Of a stretch of 64,000 bases of DNA, positions 27,414 through 37,016 are shown piece by piece. The translations under genes and the position numbers were made by a program. The notes under the pieces are model-generated. The model saw only the letters and a list, made by a program, of their open reading frames with translations. It searched no databases and had not been told where the DNA came from. The stretch covers positions 186,001 through 250,000 of the forward strand of contig NZ_LT635549.1 in NCBI RefSeq assembly GCF_900120155.1. Reading direction: 5' to 3'. Positions within the stretch are counted from its first letter, which is position 1; each line of letters begins with the position of its first letter. This DNA is from Clostridium sp. Marseille-P3244 (GTDB taxonomy: Bacteria > Bacillota > Clostridia > Lachnospirales > Lachnospiraceae).

Positions 27414-27440
27414 AAGAAAAGGGGCCTGACCCCTTTTCTT
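27414..27440 (-). terminator. REP-like hairpin downstream of proS
   Basis: A perfect 11-bp stem AAGAAAAGGGG/CCCCTTTTCTT with a five-base loop. On the minus strand the T-rich arm follows the GC-rich part, so it can end proS transcripts. The sequence core resembles the inner stem at 26307-26348. Confidence 0.75.
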
Positions 27441-27464
27441 ACTATTATCAGAATATTCTAATAT

Positions 27465-28907
27465 TTAGTATGATCTTCCCCAGTATACCATGTGCTTCGC
27501 CGGCTTTCCGCAGCAGACGCATACATCCGACAGGTGCTCCTCTTCCAGCGGAATACATCTGGACGTCACCCCGCCTGTCTGTGCTTTGACCTCATCCTCA
27601 CACTCTTCTTCGCCGCACCACATAGCCTTGACGAAGCCTTTCTTATTCTGAACGGCATCCTTCATCTCATCCATTGTCACCGCTGTGCTGATATGGCTGT
27701 CGAGAAATGCCTTTGCCTTCACATAAAGGTCTTTCTGGATCATCTCCAGGATCTCGCCCAGTTTTTCTCCGATCTCATCGATCGCAACAACGATCTTCTC
27801 TCTCGTATCCCTGCGCACGACTACGACCTGCCCGTTCTCAATATCCTTGGGCCCGATCTCGATACGCGCCGGGATTCCCAGCATCTCCTGCTCGCTGAAC
27901 TTCCATCCCGGGCTCTTCTCAGAATCATCGATCTTCGCCCGGTATCCTGCTGCCTTCAGAGCGGCCAGCAGCTCGTTCGCCTTATCCAGCACACCCTCTT
28001 TATGCTGCGCGATAGGAATGACCCTCACCTGCACCGGCGCGATCCTGGGCGGAAGCACCAGGCCGCTGTCATCGCCATGAACCATAATGATGGCTCCGAT
28101 GATCCTCGTTGAAAGCCCCCAGGAAGTCTCGTAAACACTGTGCAGTTCGTTATTCTTATCCGCATACTTGATATTGAAAGCATCCGGGAACGAGTTCCCG
28201 AAGAAATGGCTTGTAGCGGACTGCAGCGCCTGGCCGTCATGCATCAGCGCCTCGATCGTATACGTATCCTGCGCGCCCGCAAATTTCTCGCTGTCCGTCT
28301 TGCGTCCCGCGATCACCGGAATTGCCAGATCTTCTTCCACAAAATCCTTGTAGACCTTCCACATCAGCTTCGTACGCTCTTCCGCCTCTTCATAAGTAGC
28401 ATGGATCGTATGTCCTTCCTGCCATAAAAACTCTCTGGAACGCAGGAACGGCCTTGTCGTCTTCTCCCATCTGAGAACCGAACACCACTGATTCCACACT
28501 TTCGGCAGATCCCGGTAGGACTGGACCGTCTTGCTCCACACATCACAGAACAGCGTCTCTGATGTAGGGCGGATACAGAAACGCTCCTGCAGAGGCTCCA
28601 TTCCTCCATGCGTCACCCACGCCACCTCAGGCGCGAATCCCTCGATATGATCTTTCTCTTTCTGGAGCAAGCTCTCCGGGATCAGCACCGGAAGATAGAC
28701 ATTCTCCACACCTGTTTCCTTGAACCGCGCATCCAGATCCGTCTGGATATTCTCCCAGATCGCATAACCATTGGGAAGATAATTCAGACATCCCTTGACC
28801 CCTGAATAATCACACAGCTTCGCCTCACGTACCACGTCCGTATACCACTGAGCGAAATCTTCATCCCTGGAAGTAATCGACTGTACCAGCTTCTTTTCCT
28901 TTGCCAT
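27465..28907 (-). CDS. proS: Prolyl-tRNA synthetase, short archaeal/eukaryotic type
   Basis: Charges tRNA-Pro. About 480 residues. Class II motif 2 ([23 protein letters not shown]) and motif 3 region are intact, and there is no bacterial-type editing insertion between motifs 2 and 3. The C-terminal extension with [10 protein letters not shown] and CVCCGKPAK cysteines and a final Tyr is typical of the archaeal-type enzyme, common in Clostridia. The ATG at 28907 has AAAGGAG upstream; the frame continues 25 codons further but that segment overlaps the T-box terminator. Expression is controlled by the T-box leader at 28946-29236. Confidence 0.96.
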   Translation of the reverse strand: MAKEKKLVQSITSRDEDFAQWYTDVVREAKLCDYSGVKGCLNYLPNGYAIWENIQTDLDARFKETGVENVYLPVLIPESLLQKEKDHIEGFAPEVAWVTHGGMEPLQERFCIRPTSETLFCDVWSKTVQSYRDLPKVWNQWCSVLRWEKTTRPFLRSREFLWQEGHTIHATYEEAEERTKLMWKVYKDFVEEDLAIPVIAGRKTDSEKFAGAQDTYTIEALMHDGQALQSATSHFFGNSFPDAFNIKYADKNNELHSVYETSWGLSTRIIGAIIMVHGDDSGLVLPPRIAPVQVRVIPIAQHKEGVLDKANELLAALKAAGYRAKIDDSEKSPGWKFSEQEMLGIPARIEIGPKDIENGQVVVVRRDTREKIVVAIDEIGEKLGEILEMIQKDLYVKAKAFLDSHISTAVTMDEMKDAVQNKKGFVKAMWCGEEECEDEVKAQTGGVTSRCIPLEEEHLSDVCVCCGKPAKHMVYWGRSY

Positions 28908-28945
28908 TTCCTCTTCTCCTTTAAAATGCAGTTTTAACACTTGAA

Positions 28946-29236
28946 AAACAAAACGCCGGGACATCTTCCGTCCCTGAAACAAGGGACCGGATATCCCGGC
29001 GGTACCACCCTAATTAACCTCTGCGTTCTATGCGCAGACTGTTCACTCATCTGTCTTTAACGCAGACATACGCCGCACTTTCATACGGATGCTCCCGGGC
29101 CGGTTCTATATGCTCCTGCGGAGGCTCTCACCAGCCGCCTCCTCTCTGGGGCATTTCACATATATACTAATCCCGTTCATTGCCGCGCGCCTGCAGAGTC
29201 AGAAAATGTATCCTTCCTGCAAATACTGACGCTACC
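28946..29236 (-). promoter_or_regulatory. T-box riboswitch leader of proS
   Basis: The minus strand carries the T-box core AGGGTGGTACCGC (complement at 28999-29011) followed by a long terminator hairpin (CGCCGGGA.../...TCCCGGCG, 28954-29001) ending in TTTTGTTTTT. Upstream is a stem I region with AGTA (about 29168), AGAGAGGAGG and GGTGAGAG elements. A candidate proline specifier CCG occurs in GAACCGG at 29101-29103; the exact specifier needs folding. Uncharged tRNA-Pro would stabilise the antiterminator and allow proS expression. Confidence 0.93.
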
Positions 29237-29240
29237 TGTG

Positions 29241-29269
29241 ATTCTAAATGAAAAATCCTTCCATGTCAA
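29241..29269 (-). promoter_or_regulatory. Promoter of the T-box/proS transcript
   Basis: On the minus strand a perfect TTGACA (29264-29269), 17 bases, TAGAAT (29241-29246). It starts transcription just before the T-box leader. Confidence 0.88.
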
Positions 29270-29327
29270 CCCACGGACGGGTTCCCTCGGTAATCTTTTG
29301 GTGTTCCTATGGTGATTTGATCCATTC

Positions 29328-30659
29328 CTACTCTATCCTGACGGACTTCCGATAAACAAAAAACGCGATAACTGCCGAAATGATCTCTGTAACCCAGAAC
29401 GCATTCCAGACTCCCTCCGGACCGAAGATCCTGCTCAGCAGAAAAGCGGCCGGGATAATGACAACAATATACCGGCACAGGGAAATGATCAAAGACGGAG
29501 TGCCTTTCCCCAGACCTTCCAGCGCGCCTGACGAAGTCACGGAGACCGCCGACACAAGAAATCCCGTGCTGATGATCCGCAGAGCAGTTGTCCCTGCATG
29601 GATCGTCTCCGGCGTGTGCGTAAACAGACCCATCAGCTGCCCGGGGATCAGCAGGCAGATCAGTGTTCCGAACAGCATGATCAGGCCGCTCATGGCCAGT
29701 ACGATCTTATAGATCTGATCCACTCTCCGGTGCTCTCCCGCCCCGTAATTATAACCCACCAGCGGGCGCATTCCCTGAACGAATCCATTCGCCGGAAGAT
29801 ACAAAAAGGTCTGCAGTTTATAGTAGATCCCCAGCACTAAAATATAGACCTGCGAGTACCCGGCCAGAATCGCGTTCAGCGCGGAAATCATGACTGATGG
29901 GAGGGCCAGGTTCAACGTAGCCGGGATCCCGATGGAATAGAGCCTTCCCGTCATGGATCTCTCCGGAACGAGATACCGTCTGTCGATCCGCACCCGGAGC
30001 GGACGCACAAAATAGATGACCAGATAAATCACCAGAGAAAGTGTCTGTCCCAGCCCGGTCGCCAGAGCCGCCCCTTCGATCCCCATCTCCGGGAACGGTC
30101 CCAGCCCGAAAATAAGCACGGGATCCAGGATGATATTCGCGACGCATCCGCACATCATGCTGATCATGGAAACCTTCATCCGGCCCTCCGCCTGAAAGAT
30201 CTTCTCGAATGCCACTCCCGTAACCACAGCCAGCGTAAAGCAGAACGCCACTGTAGAGTAGCGCAGCCCAAGGCCGATCACCGTCTCAGATGATGTAAAC
30301 ATTCTTAAAAACACAGGCATAACGGCAATGCTTCCGACCGTTAGCACCACGCCATGAACGATGGTAAACACCATGCCCTGGGTCGCTGCCATATCTGCCT
30401 TTTCCTTTTCTCCCGCTCCCAGATAAAAAGCGATCACCGCATTGATCCCGATGCCGAATCCGATCCCCACAGCGTTGATAAAATTCTGGATGGGATAGAC
30501 CAGGGACAGAGCCGTCATGGCATCCTCGCTGATCTGGGCGACGAAAAAACTGTCCACGATATTATACAGGGAATTGACCAGCATTGAGACCACCATCGGG
30601 ATCGACATCGACAGGATCAGCGGCAGCACCGGCCTTTCTTTCATAAAACTCTCGTTCAT
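29328..30659 (-). CDS. MATE-family multidrug/cation exporter
   Basis: 443 residues, about twelve membrane helices in two MatE repeats. The N terminus PLILSMSIPMVVSMLVNSLYNIVDSFFV and the second-half equivalent (PATLNLALPSVMISALNAILA) are typical. It would use ion gradients to expel drugs or metabolites; the substrate cannot be predicted. It is a monocistronic gene between the toxin island and proS, and no regulator is adjacent. Confidence 0.93.
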   Translation of the reverse strand: MNESFMKERPVLPLILSMSIPMVVSMLVNSLYNIVDSFFVAQISEDAMTALSLVYPIQNFINAVGIGFGIGINAVIAFYLGAGEKEKADMAATQGMVFTIVHGVVLTVGSIAVMPVFLRMFTSSETVIGLGLRYSTVAFCFTLAVVTGVAFEKIFQAEGRMKVSMISMMCGCVANIILDPVLIFGLGPFPEMGIEGAALATGLGQTLSLVIYLVIYFVRPLRVRIDRRYLVPERSMTGRLYSIGIPATLNLALPSVMISALNAILAGYSQVYILVLGIYYKLQTFLYLPANGFVQGMRPLVGYNYGAGEHRRVDQIYKIVLAMSGLIMLFGTLICLLIPGQLMGLFTHTPETIHAGTTALRIISTGFLVSAVSVTSSGALEGLGKGTPSLIISLCRYIVVIIPAAFLLSRIFGPEGVWNAFWVTEIISAVIAFFVYRKSVRIE

Positions 30660-30730
30660 CTTCCGTTACCTCCATCTTTTACCGGGAACACCGGCAAAGC
30701 AGCGCAAACAGTCCAGAGTATCTCCCGGAC

Positions 30731-30772
30731 AATAAAACAGCCACTCAGCCGCATGTACCATTGCTGAGTGGC
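30731..30772 (-). terminator. Terminator at the end of the toxin/immunity island
   Basis: A perfect 10-bp stem GCCACTCAGC/GCTGAGTGGC (30740-30749, 30763-30772) followed on the minus strand by TGTTTTATT. It is about 100 bases after the last island gene (30876-31673), so it marks the transcriptional end of that region. Confidence 0.8.
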
Positions 30773-30875
30773 GAAAACACGATAAAATCAGGAAAAATCC
30801 ACACAAAATTTTCCAAAGGCATTATAAGTCACAGAACTTGGCTCTGTCAAGGGAAACCATATTTTATGACCGGCT

Positions 30876-31673
30876 TTATGACCGGAAGTAAAATGACTGG
30901 ATCAGCAGGACGATCCCGCCAAAAATATCAATTGCACTGCAGATCCGGCGGAGGCTTATCGCCAGGGCTGACGGCCGCACTTCTCCATTTATATCATAAT
31001 ACTGCCTTACCCGAAATATGGATAAACTGTTCATAAGCTGATCGCAAAGCCCTGTTACCGTACCGACTGCCAAAACGAGCAACGCGCCCAAAGTAAGCAT
31101 CCCTTCCCATACCATAGGGTGCTCCAGATTATATTCCACCTCATCCTGTACAATAGTAACCGCGGCAATCATATCCGCCGGATAGCGCGACAGTTCTCCC
31201 TCACGGAACGATATCGGTAAATACATGCTATTATCTTCAAGCCGCGCCGTCATATTTGTCCATAAAAAAGAATCTGTCATGTAAGCAAATTGATATATCT
31301 GCTCATTCGGAAATGTTATATAACCACTGTCAGCCTGTTGCCGACCATATGTATAAAACTCTGCTATCCCGAATGTACCTGTGTTACATTCATAGACTTC
31401 CCCTTTATATTCCAGCCGGTCCCCGTCTGTCATCCACATTTCATCACCGGCAGCTCCCACTCCATCTCCCGGAATTTCCAGAAGCGTATAGTGAACAGTA
31501 TTCTCTTCCGCCTCCGCACTGAAATAATATCCTGCAAATCCGACCTTTTGAACATCTACTGTATAAAACAGCCGGGATATCCCCAGTATGATGATCAGCA
31601 GCAGGATTGCTGCCCAGGCTGTCAGCAACTTCAGTCTATCGCTTTCTTTGATCTTTTGTACCCACTTCCCCAT
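30876..31673 (-). CDS. Membrane protein of unknown function
   Basis: 265 residues. One helix near residues 18-36, an extracytoplasmic domain of about 150 residues containing WMTDGDRLEYKGEVYEC, then two C-terminal helices (about 195-215 and 240-262). I do not recognise the family. The layout (short cytoplasmic N terminus, helix, outer domain) is like the candidate immunity proteins upstream, and it is the last gene of the island, about 110 bases after the LRR protein gene. Confidence 0.7.
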   Translation of the reverse strand: MGKWVQKIKESDRLKLLTAWAAILLLIIILGISRLFYTVDVQKVGFAGYYFSAEAEENTVHYTLLEIPGDGVGAAGDEMWMTDGDRLEYKGEVYECNTGTFGIAEFYTYGRQQADSGYITFPNEQIYQFAYMTDSFLWTNMTARLEDNSMYLPISFREGELSRYPADMIAAVTIVQDEVEYNLEHPMVWEGMLTLGALLVLAVGTVTGLCDQLMNSLSIFRVRQYYDINGEVRPSALAISLRRICSAIDIFGGIVLLIQSFYFRS

Positions 31674-31783
31674 ATTTCTCTTTCCTCATATTAATTCAAC
31701 GCTGATACAGATTATAAAAATCCCCGCTGCCAGGAATCCACAGGATTATGCCCCCGATACAAACTCCGGAACATATAGATACC

Positions 31784-33091
31784 CTATTTATCCTCTCTCA
31801 CGAACACAATCGTTCCCGTCATGTCAGTGTCGCTGCCATCTGCGGGCCACGACAATACGTCCCTTACAATAAACTCCGCGCTTTCTGTTCCCGGATCCTC
31901 CAGCGTGATCTGACCGTTTTCCGGATTTACACTGACACCGGGAGTAAGCACTTCCACTTCCGGCTTAAGGGCACCCTCCGCACTCCGGTACACACCGTCC
32001 TTTTCATCATATGTCACCTGGATCTCACACCTCTGATCTGACATCTCATAGTTGCGCATACTGTCGCTGATCAAAACATTCTTCTTAAGGCCCTGCAGAC
32101 AGTTCCCACTGCAGTCCAGATTCTTCAGCTGGTCATTTCTGTCCAAATTCAGTTCACTCAGCCTGTTGCCGGCACACAGAAGTCTTTCTAATCTGTGGCT
32201 TCCGCTGACATCCAGTTCTGACAGATAATTATCCGTACAGTCAAGTAATCCCAGTGTATCCATCTCGCCAAATTCCAGGCTCTCCAGCCTGTTTCCAGAA
32301 CACTCCAGCCTGTGCAGCATCCTGTTCTCACTGATATCCAGACCTGTCAGCCTGTTCTGGGAACAGTCAAGCCATTGCAACGCCCAAAAATGCTCGATTC
32401 CCTCCAGATTTGAAATGCCCGCATCGGAACACGTTATAATACAGACAGAGGCAAGCTCTGCACGGGAAATCCTAAGATCCCGCCCATAAGGCTGTATTAT
32501 CAGAAATTCTCTGAACTTTCTGTCCGGGAAATTCCCGGGAGTGATCCACAGATATTGGGTGCCAAGAAGCCATGCATGGAACGCGTACCCGCCCATAAGA
32601 AAAATGGCCGCCGCAGCTCCTACGATTCTTATCCCGTTCTTTTTCTTCCGGCTCTCCCATCCTCTTCTTTCCTCTTCCTGGCCAGCGGCTCCATTTGTCC
32701 ATATTGCGGATGCCAGCCATATCTTAAAGACCGGCTCAAAAATCCACAGGCCGACGGCAAACAAAAACTTTCTGCCAAAATATCCTGCCAGTTTCCGGCA
32801 AAAAACGAACCGAATCACCTCTGCCGCAACAAGAAGTAATGCTGTACCCGCGAATACAGCCATATGAAGAGTTGCGATTCTTGGCAATACCACATAATAA
32901 AGTATGACGCCAAGCAGATACAATGAATAAATATTCGCATTCCACACAAGTTTATAAAGGACACCCTCGCCGTATACAGGAATAAGGCTTTTCCACATCG
33001 GGATGCCTTTCTTTTTGAATATAGCGCATCCCGCCAGCGCGGAACACGCCCATCGGATCACATACCATATTGTTTCATATGATTCAGCCAT
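31784..33091 (-). CDS. DUF5684-like membrane protein with leucine-rich repeats
   Basis: 435 residues. The N-terminal about 140 residues have several helices and the pattern KKGIPMWKSLIPVYGEG...YFGRKFLFAVGLWIFEPVF, matching the DUF5684 membrane module. A single helix near residue 160-180 follows, then about six leucine-rich repeats (LDCSQNRLTGLDISEN, LECSGNRLESL, LDCTDNYLSELDVSG, LNLDRNDQLKNLDCSGN) and a short beta-rich C terminus. The LRR part is predicted to lie outside the membrane. It is 13 bases from a longer paralogue upstream. It may bind a protein partner such as a toxin, but that is inferred from its location. Confidence 0.8.
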   Translation of the reverse strand: MAESYETIWYVIRWACSALAGCAIFKKKGIPMWKSLIPVYGEGVLYKLVWNANIYSLYLLGVILYYVVLPRIATLHMAVFAGTALLLVAAEVIRFVFCRKLAGYFGRKFLFAVGLWIFEPVFKIWLASAIWTNGAAGQEEERRGWESRKKKNGIRIVGAAAAIFLMGGYAFHAWLLGTQYLWITPGNFPDRKFREFLIIQPYGRDLRISRAELASVCIITCSDAGISNLEGIEHFWALQWLDCSQNRLTGLDISENRMLHRLECSGNRLESLEFGEMDTLGLLDCTDNYLSELDVSGSHRLERLLCAGNRLSELNLDRNDQLKNLDCSGNCLQGLKKNVLISDSMRNYEMSDQRCEIQVTYDEKDGVYRSAEGALKPEVEVLTPGVSVNPENGQITLEDPGTESAEFIVRDVLSWPADGSDTDMTGTIVFVREDK

Positions 33092-33104
33092 TTCCCCGCC
33101 TCCC

Positions 33105-34892
33105 TCATTGTTTTTCTATGAATCTTATTGTCCCAGAAAGAAGCCCGCTCCCCTCTTCAAGCAGGGCATCATCATAAATCTGCACCGAAAACTCAGCCGT
33201 CTGTCCTTCTAATTCTTCCAAGAAAAATCTCTCATCCCACGTACTGTACAGGAAACCTTCCCCTTCGACTACCGCGTCAGGATCCATGACTCTGGCATCG
33301 CTTACATACATTCCCTCTTCCTCGCTGTAACTTACTTCAACTGTGACCTGCTGCTCTCCGGCATACAGAGACTTCAGTTTCGGACAGCTGCCAAGACTCA
33401 GGAAAGTAAGTGCCCCGCCGCTGCAGTCCAGTTCTGTCAGCTCCGGATTACCCCCGACACGCAGCGCGGATAAGTTCCTTTTTCCGCTCACGTCAAGCGA
33501 ACGCAGTTTGTTTCCGTAACAATCCAGTACCCTGAGTTCCGGATTTTTGCTCAGATCCAGAACTGTGAGATTATTATACGAGCAGTACAATGCCTCCAGC
33601 CCCGGATTTTTACTCACATCAAGGCTGTCCAGCCCATTCTCGCGGCAAAACAGTTCTGTCAGCTCAGAATTGGCAGACAGATCCAGGCTGTCCAGATAAT
33701 TTTTATCACACCAGAGATTATCCAGTTTCGGATTTCCGCTGACATCCAGGCTCTTCAGATTATTCAGGTTGACATGAAGTTCTTTCAGTTCCGGATTTTT
33801 GCTCACATCCAAAGTGTCCAGACCGTTCATATTGCAGTTCATAACTTCCAGTTCCGGATTATTGCTGACGTCCAGACTGCCGATGGGATTGGAGGAGCTC
33901 TGCAGTATTTTTAATTTTTTGTTCTGGCTGACATCCAGACTTTCAAGATTATTCCTGTAGCAATACAATTCTTCCAGATCCGGATTCTCACTGACATCCA
34001 GGGACAAAAGATTTCCCTCCGTACTACGCAGAATTTTTAACTCCGGAAACATGGAGGTATCCAGTTTCGCTGTCGGCGCAGGATCCGGAAGGGAATACCA
34101 GCCGTAGTGATTTCCAAAATCCAGCTCCGTCAGCTTCGGAAAATACTGGACGCCCTCCAGCGAATCTTCAAATGTCATTTCTTTTATTGACTCCCGCTCT
34201 TCCTTTGTCAGCAATGAATCCTCTCCGCAGCTTTGCGCCAGCAGTTCCTCTCTTGCTGTTGTATCCAGGAAATTTTCCGCATTAATCTCTACCGTTTCTG
34301 ACTTAAATTCAGAAATTTCTTTAATGACTTCCCCTGTCACCAGTATGAAGATCAGCGGACAGCTGAGCGCCACAGCAACCCTGTGTTTCATCCGGCTCCG
34401 TCCGGCCTTTGTGTTCTCTTCCCGTCCGTCCTTTGGCCCTTCCCGTCTGTTTTCTTCTGTGCTGTCTTCTGTCACTAAAACTCTCTTTGTGTCCAGCGCC
34501 AGCAGTATTTTGAACACCGGATCCAGGAAGAATAACCCGACAGTGTATCCGATCCCTCTGCCAAAATATCTGGACGTCTTATAACAGAAAGATGCATGGA
34601 GCATAACCGAACTCAGTGCTAAAAGTAAATAAATGATATCCGTTCCCTTTTGCCCCCGGCCAAGAAGAAATATATAGATGAGAAAATACCAGAAAAACGC
34701 AGCCCAAACTGATAAATAAGCCCAAAATACTTCTGTCTTCCACACAAAACTGTAATAGATATACTGATCATAAACCGGAACAAAACTTTGCCACCCCTTT
34801 TTCCCTGCCCTCCTGAACAGAAAATATCCCGGCATGGCCGAACACAGCCAGGTAAATACATCCCAGACCAATCCATACTTCAAATATTCCAT
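33105..34892 (-). CDS. DUF5684-like membrane protein with ten 21-residue LRRs
   Basis: 595 residues, paralogue of the downstream gene. The N-terminal DUF5684-like module (RRAGKKGWQSFVPVYDQY...YFGRGIGYTVGLFFLDPVF) has four to five helices, then a charged linker (EENRREGPKDGREENTKAG), another helix, and about ten repeats of exactly 21 residues on the pattern LDVSxNPxLxxLxCxxNxLxS. It ends in a beta-rich domain (VTVEVSYSEEEGMYVSD). The exact periodicity also gives a 63-base DNA repeat. Function unknown; a ligand- or toxin-binding surface LRR protein is the simplest reading. Confidence 0.82.
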   Translation of the reverse strand: MEYLKYGLVWDVFTWLCSAMPGYFLFRRAGKKGWQSFVPVYDQYIYYSFVWKTEVFWAYLSVWAAFFWYFLIYIFLLGRGQKGTDIIYLLLALSSVMLHASFCYKTSRYFGRGIGYTVGLFFLDPVFKILLALDTKRVLVTEDSTEENRREGPKDGREENTKAGRSRMKHRVAVALSCPLIFILVTGEVIKEISEFKSETVEINAENFLDTTAREELLAQSCGEDSLLTKEERESIKEMTFEDSLEGVQYFPKLTELDFGNHYGWYSLPDPAPTAKLDTSMFPELKILRSTEGNLLSLDVSENPDLEELYCYRNNLESLDVSQNKKLKILQSSSNPIGSLDVSNNPELEVMNCNMNGLDTLDVSKNPELKELHVNLNNLKSLDVSGNPKLDNLWCDKNYLDSLDLSANSELTELFCRENGLDSLDVSKNPGLEALYCSYNNLTVLDLSKNPELRVLDCYGNKLRSLDVSGKRNLSALRVGGNPELTELDCSGGALTFLSLGSCPKLKSLYAGEQQVTVEVSYSEEEGMYVSDARVMDPDAVVEGEGFLYSTWDERFFLEELEGQTAEFSVQIYDDALLEEGSGLLSGTIRFIEKQ

Positions 34893-34991
34893 ATTCTCTC
34901 ATCCCTTCCCTCAGTACTTCTACATTCTTTTTTCGTCCGTCTTACCTCCGACTTCTGATAACCTCTGCTGCATATCCCGGTCTGATCCGGT

Positions 34992-36047
34992 TCACATCGC
35001 CGCCAGCGCGATCAGTACAAAGATTATAAAAACTGCCGCTGTGAGAACTAAAAACGTCCGTTTCTGTATCCTTCTTATCTCTGAGAGCTCCTCATATTCC
35101 GGCATGTCCTCTCCCTTCATATCCCCATAAGTCTCTTCGACCAGGCACTTTGCCTGCTCATATTCCTGTGATTTTACCAGGATCTCCTTTTCATAGATGG
35201 AATTTCCCATATAGATCCGCATAGCACCGCCGCTTTCCCGGTCCCGGATCACAGTGGAAATCCCTTTCTCCTTTAATATGTCTGCTATCATTTCTGCTTC
35301 CATATCATTCGAGGTTGATAACAAAACTGTAAGTTCTTTTTCTTTCTGTGTTTTTTGTTGAACAAAATGAAATGTACCCGCTTTTTTCGTCTCCTGATGA
35401 GACTCTGCCGGGTCTGTAAGACGCCGCATAAACCACCACAGAATAATCGCAAAAGCAGCGTAAAACCATGGATTTCCCCGCATAATCAGCATTGCAAAAT
35501 ATAAATCGATCTGCTCCAGGTCAAACAAGTCAGAATAGCGCTCTGCTGCCCGAGAATACTGAAAGAAGTTATTTATAATGAATATGATATATGTAGTTAC
35601 AGACAGAATTAAAAGAATGCCCGGCGCTTTTACCCGCTTCCAGATCCGGGATATCTTCTCTCTCCCCAGAAAGAAAAACAGAATCAGAACTAATAATATT
35701 TCATAAATATAGGGAAGTACACCTTCAACTATCGCAATCTGCCGATAAGTCTGTCCCTCCCATGATGTCGCACCCCAGATAAAGTCAGCACTTATTTTTA
35801 TTAACATAAAGCAGACCGTAAAAATCAGTGCTTTCATGATGCGTTTATTCATTTCTTTGTCTGATACTACAAAAGCTAAAATTTGAAGAAATGTATATAT
35901 GATCCACAGAGGCAGCGCAAGCCATAAAAGTCCCTCTGTATGGAAAAAGTCAATAGAAGATCCGCCGCCCAGTGCGGCATGCACTATAACTGCATAAAAA
36001 ATATTCGTGCCCCAGATTAAAACATATTCTTTTCCTCTGTTTTTCAT
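34992..36047 (-). CDS. Family C: polytopic membrane protein with DUF2007-like domain
   Basis: 351 residues. Six to eight hydrophobic helices in the first 230 residues, ending NPWFYAAFAIILWWFMRR, then a DUF2007-like domain (about 240-310: LTVLLSTSNDMEAEMIADILKE) and one last C-terminal helix. It is a paralogue of 40658-41710, with the same order and many identical blocks. DUF2007 domains are of unknown function although called putative signal transducers. The two copies bracket a group of family A and B genes, so the whole set may be one functional unit. Confidence 0.75.
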   Translation of the reverse strand: MKNRGKEYVLIWGTNIFYAVIVHAALGGGSSIDFFHTEGLLWLALPLWIIYTFLQILAFVVSDKEMNKRIMKALIFTVCFMLIKISADFIWGATSWEGQTYRQIAIVEGVLPYIYEILLVLILFFFLGREKISRIWKRVKAPGILLILSVTTYIIFIINNFFQYSRAAERYSDLFDLEQIDLYFAMLIMRGNPWFYAAFAIILWWFMRRLTDPAESHQETKKAGTFHFVQQKTQKEKELTVLLSTSNDMEAEMIADILKEKGISTVIRDRESGGAMRIYMGNSIYEKEILVKSQEYEQAKCLVEETYGDMKGEDMPEYEELSEIRRIQKRTFLVLTAAVFIIFVLIALAAM

Positions 36048-36083
36048 GCTCTGTATCTCCCCCTTATGAATGTCTCGTCGACC

Positions 36084-37016
36084 TTATTGGCTCCTGATTT
36101 CATTATAAATTTCCTCAATTTTATCCCCATAATAAAAGATATCCCCGTAATTCTCCATCGCGTTCTTAATCTCTATTGTCTCTTTCGGGTGAGTGATTAT
36201 CCATTCCGCAGTGACCGGATTCTCCTTTGACAACCCATATTCTTCTGCTTTTTCTGTTCCTGCTGCATTTTCCGGAGCCGCTTCCTCAAATAACAGCCAG
36301 TTCATAGCTGTTGCAGCTTTTTCTGTATATTCTGTAGCCTGTAAAGTAACATTTGTAAAATCCCGTTGTCCTTCTTTGAATTGTAAATATATTTCATTCC
36401 ATTTTGGTGTCATCTCTACATTAAACAGCGTATATAAATTCGCCAGCTCCCGATATGACAACTGGTATGATGTATATGTGGGATCTGAGAGTAACATATT
36501 GTAATATATCCCTATATTATTTGACCTCAAATTATCTTGTATAAAAGGAGATTGATCAAGTATCTGAGCCGCTTCACTCAAATGATCCATCACCCAGTCT
36601 AATGTCATGCGATTTCCATAGGATAGTCCACACTTTTCCGCATACTCTTTCGCTGCCGTTTGTTGAAAAAAGACCCGGTCATACATATAATAATTAATCA
36701 TGGTTATCATTTTTTCTGTATCTTCTGTCGGACTGATTTCTATATAACTGAAATCCGGACCTTCTTTTTCCAGCGCCTCATCCACATAGTATGGATCTGT
36801 ATCCATATAATAAAAGAGCCTTAATATGTGCATTTCTGAAACAGTTAAATGATCTTCCGTAAAATATGGATGCCTTTTTGCCTCTTCTAATTCTTTCTCC
36901 TCCTGGTATTCATGGTAAAAGTGAAGCCCTGTTCCTATTCCAAACACACATAGCACAAATACAAGGAATCCGATAACTATTTGTTTTTTTCGTTTATTCA
37001 CTTTCTCCTTCTCCAT
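36084..37016 (-). CDS. Family A membrane-anchored protein, copy 1
   Basis: 310 residues: basic N terminus, one helix (about 12-30), then an extracytoplasmic, mainly helical domain with RHPYFTEDHLTVSEMHILRLFYYMDTDP and a C-terminal EWIITHPKETIEIKN block. It is paralogous to 37976-38875 and 38900-39826; the last 250 bases are almost identical in copies 1 and 2, suggesting recent duplication or gene conversion. The first 23 bases overlap the upstream family B gene. No known domain recognised; a candidate immunity or orphan immunity protein by context. Confidence 0.75.
   Translation of the reverse strand: MEKEKVNKRKKQIVIGFLVFVLCVFGIGTGLHFYHEYQEEKELEEAKRHPYFTEDHLTVSEMHILRLFYYMDTDPYYVDEALEKEGPDFSYIEISPTEDTEKMITMINYYMYDRVFFQQTAAKEYAEKCGLSYGNRMTLDWVMDHLSEAAQILDQSPFIQDNLRSNNIGIYYNMLLSDPTYTSYQLSYRELANLYTLFNVEMTPKWNEIYLQFKEGQRDFTNVTLQATEYTEKAATAMNWLLFEEAAPENAAGTEKAEEYGLSKENPVTAEWIITHPKETIEIKNAMENYGDIFYYGDKIEEIYNEIRSQ

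Noticed and set aside
33400..34100. Regular 63-base repetition considered as a CRISPR-like or satellite array
   Set aside because: The repeats are in frame, degenerate at DNA level and encode 21-residue LRRs. There are no unique spacers and no cas genes.
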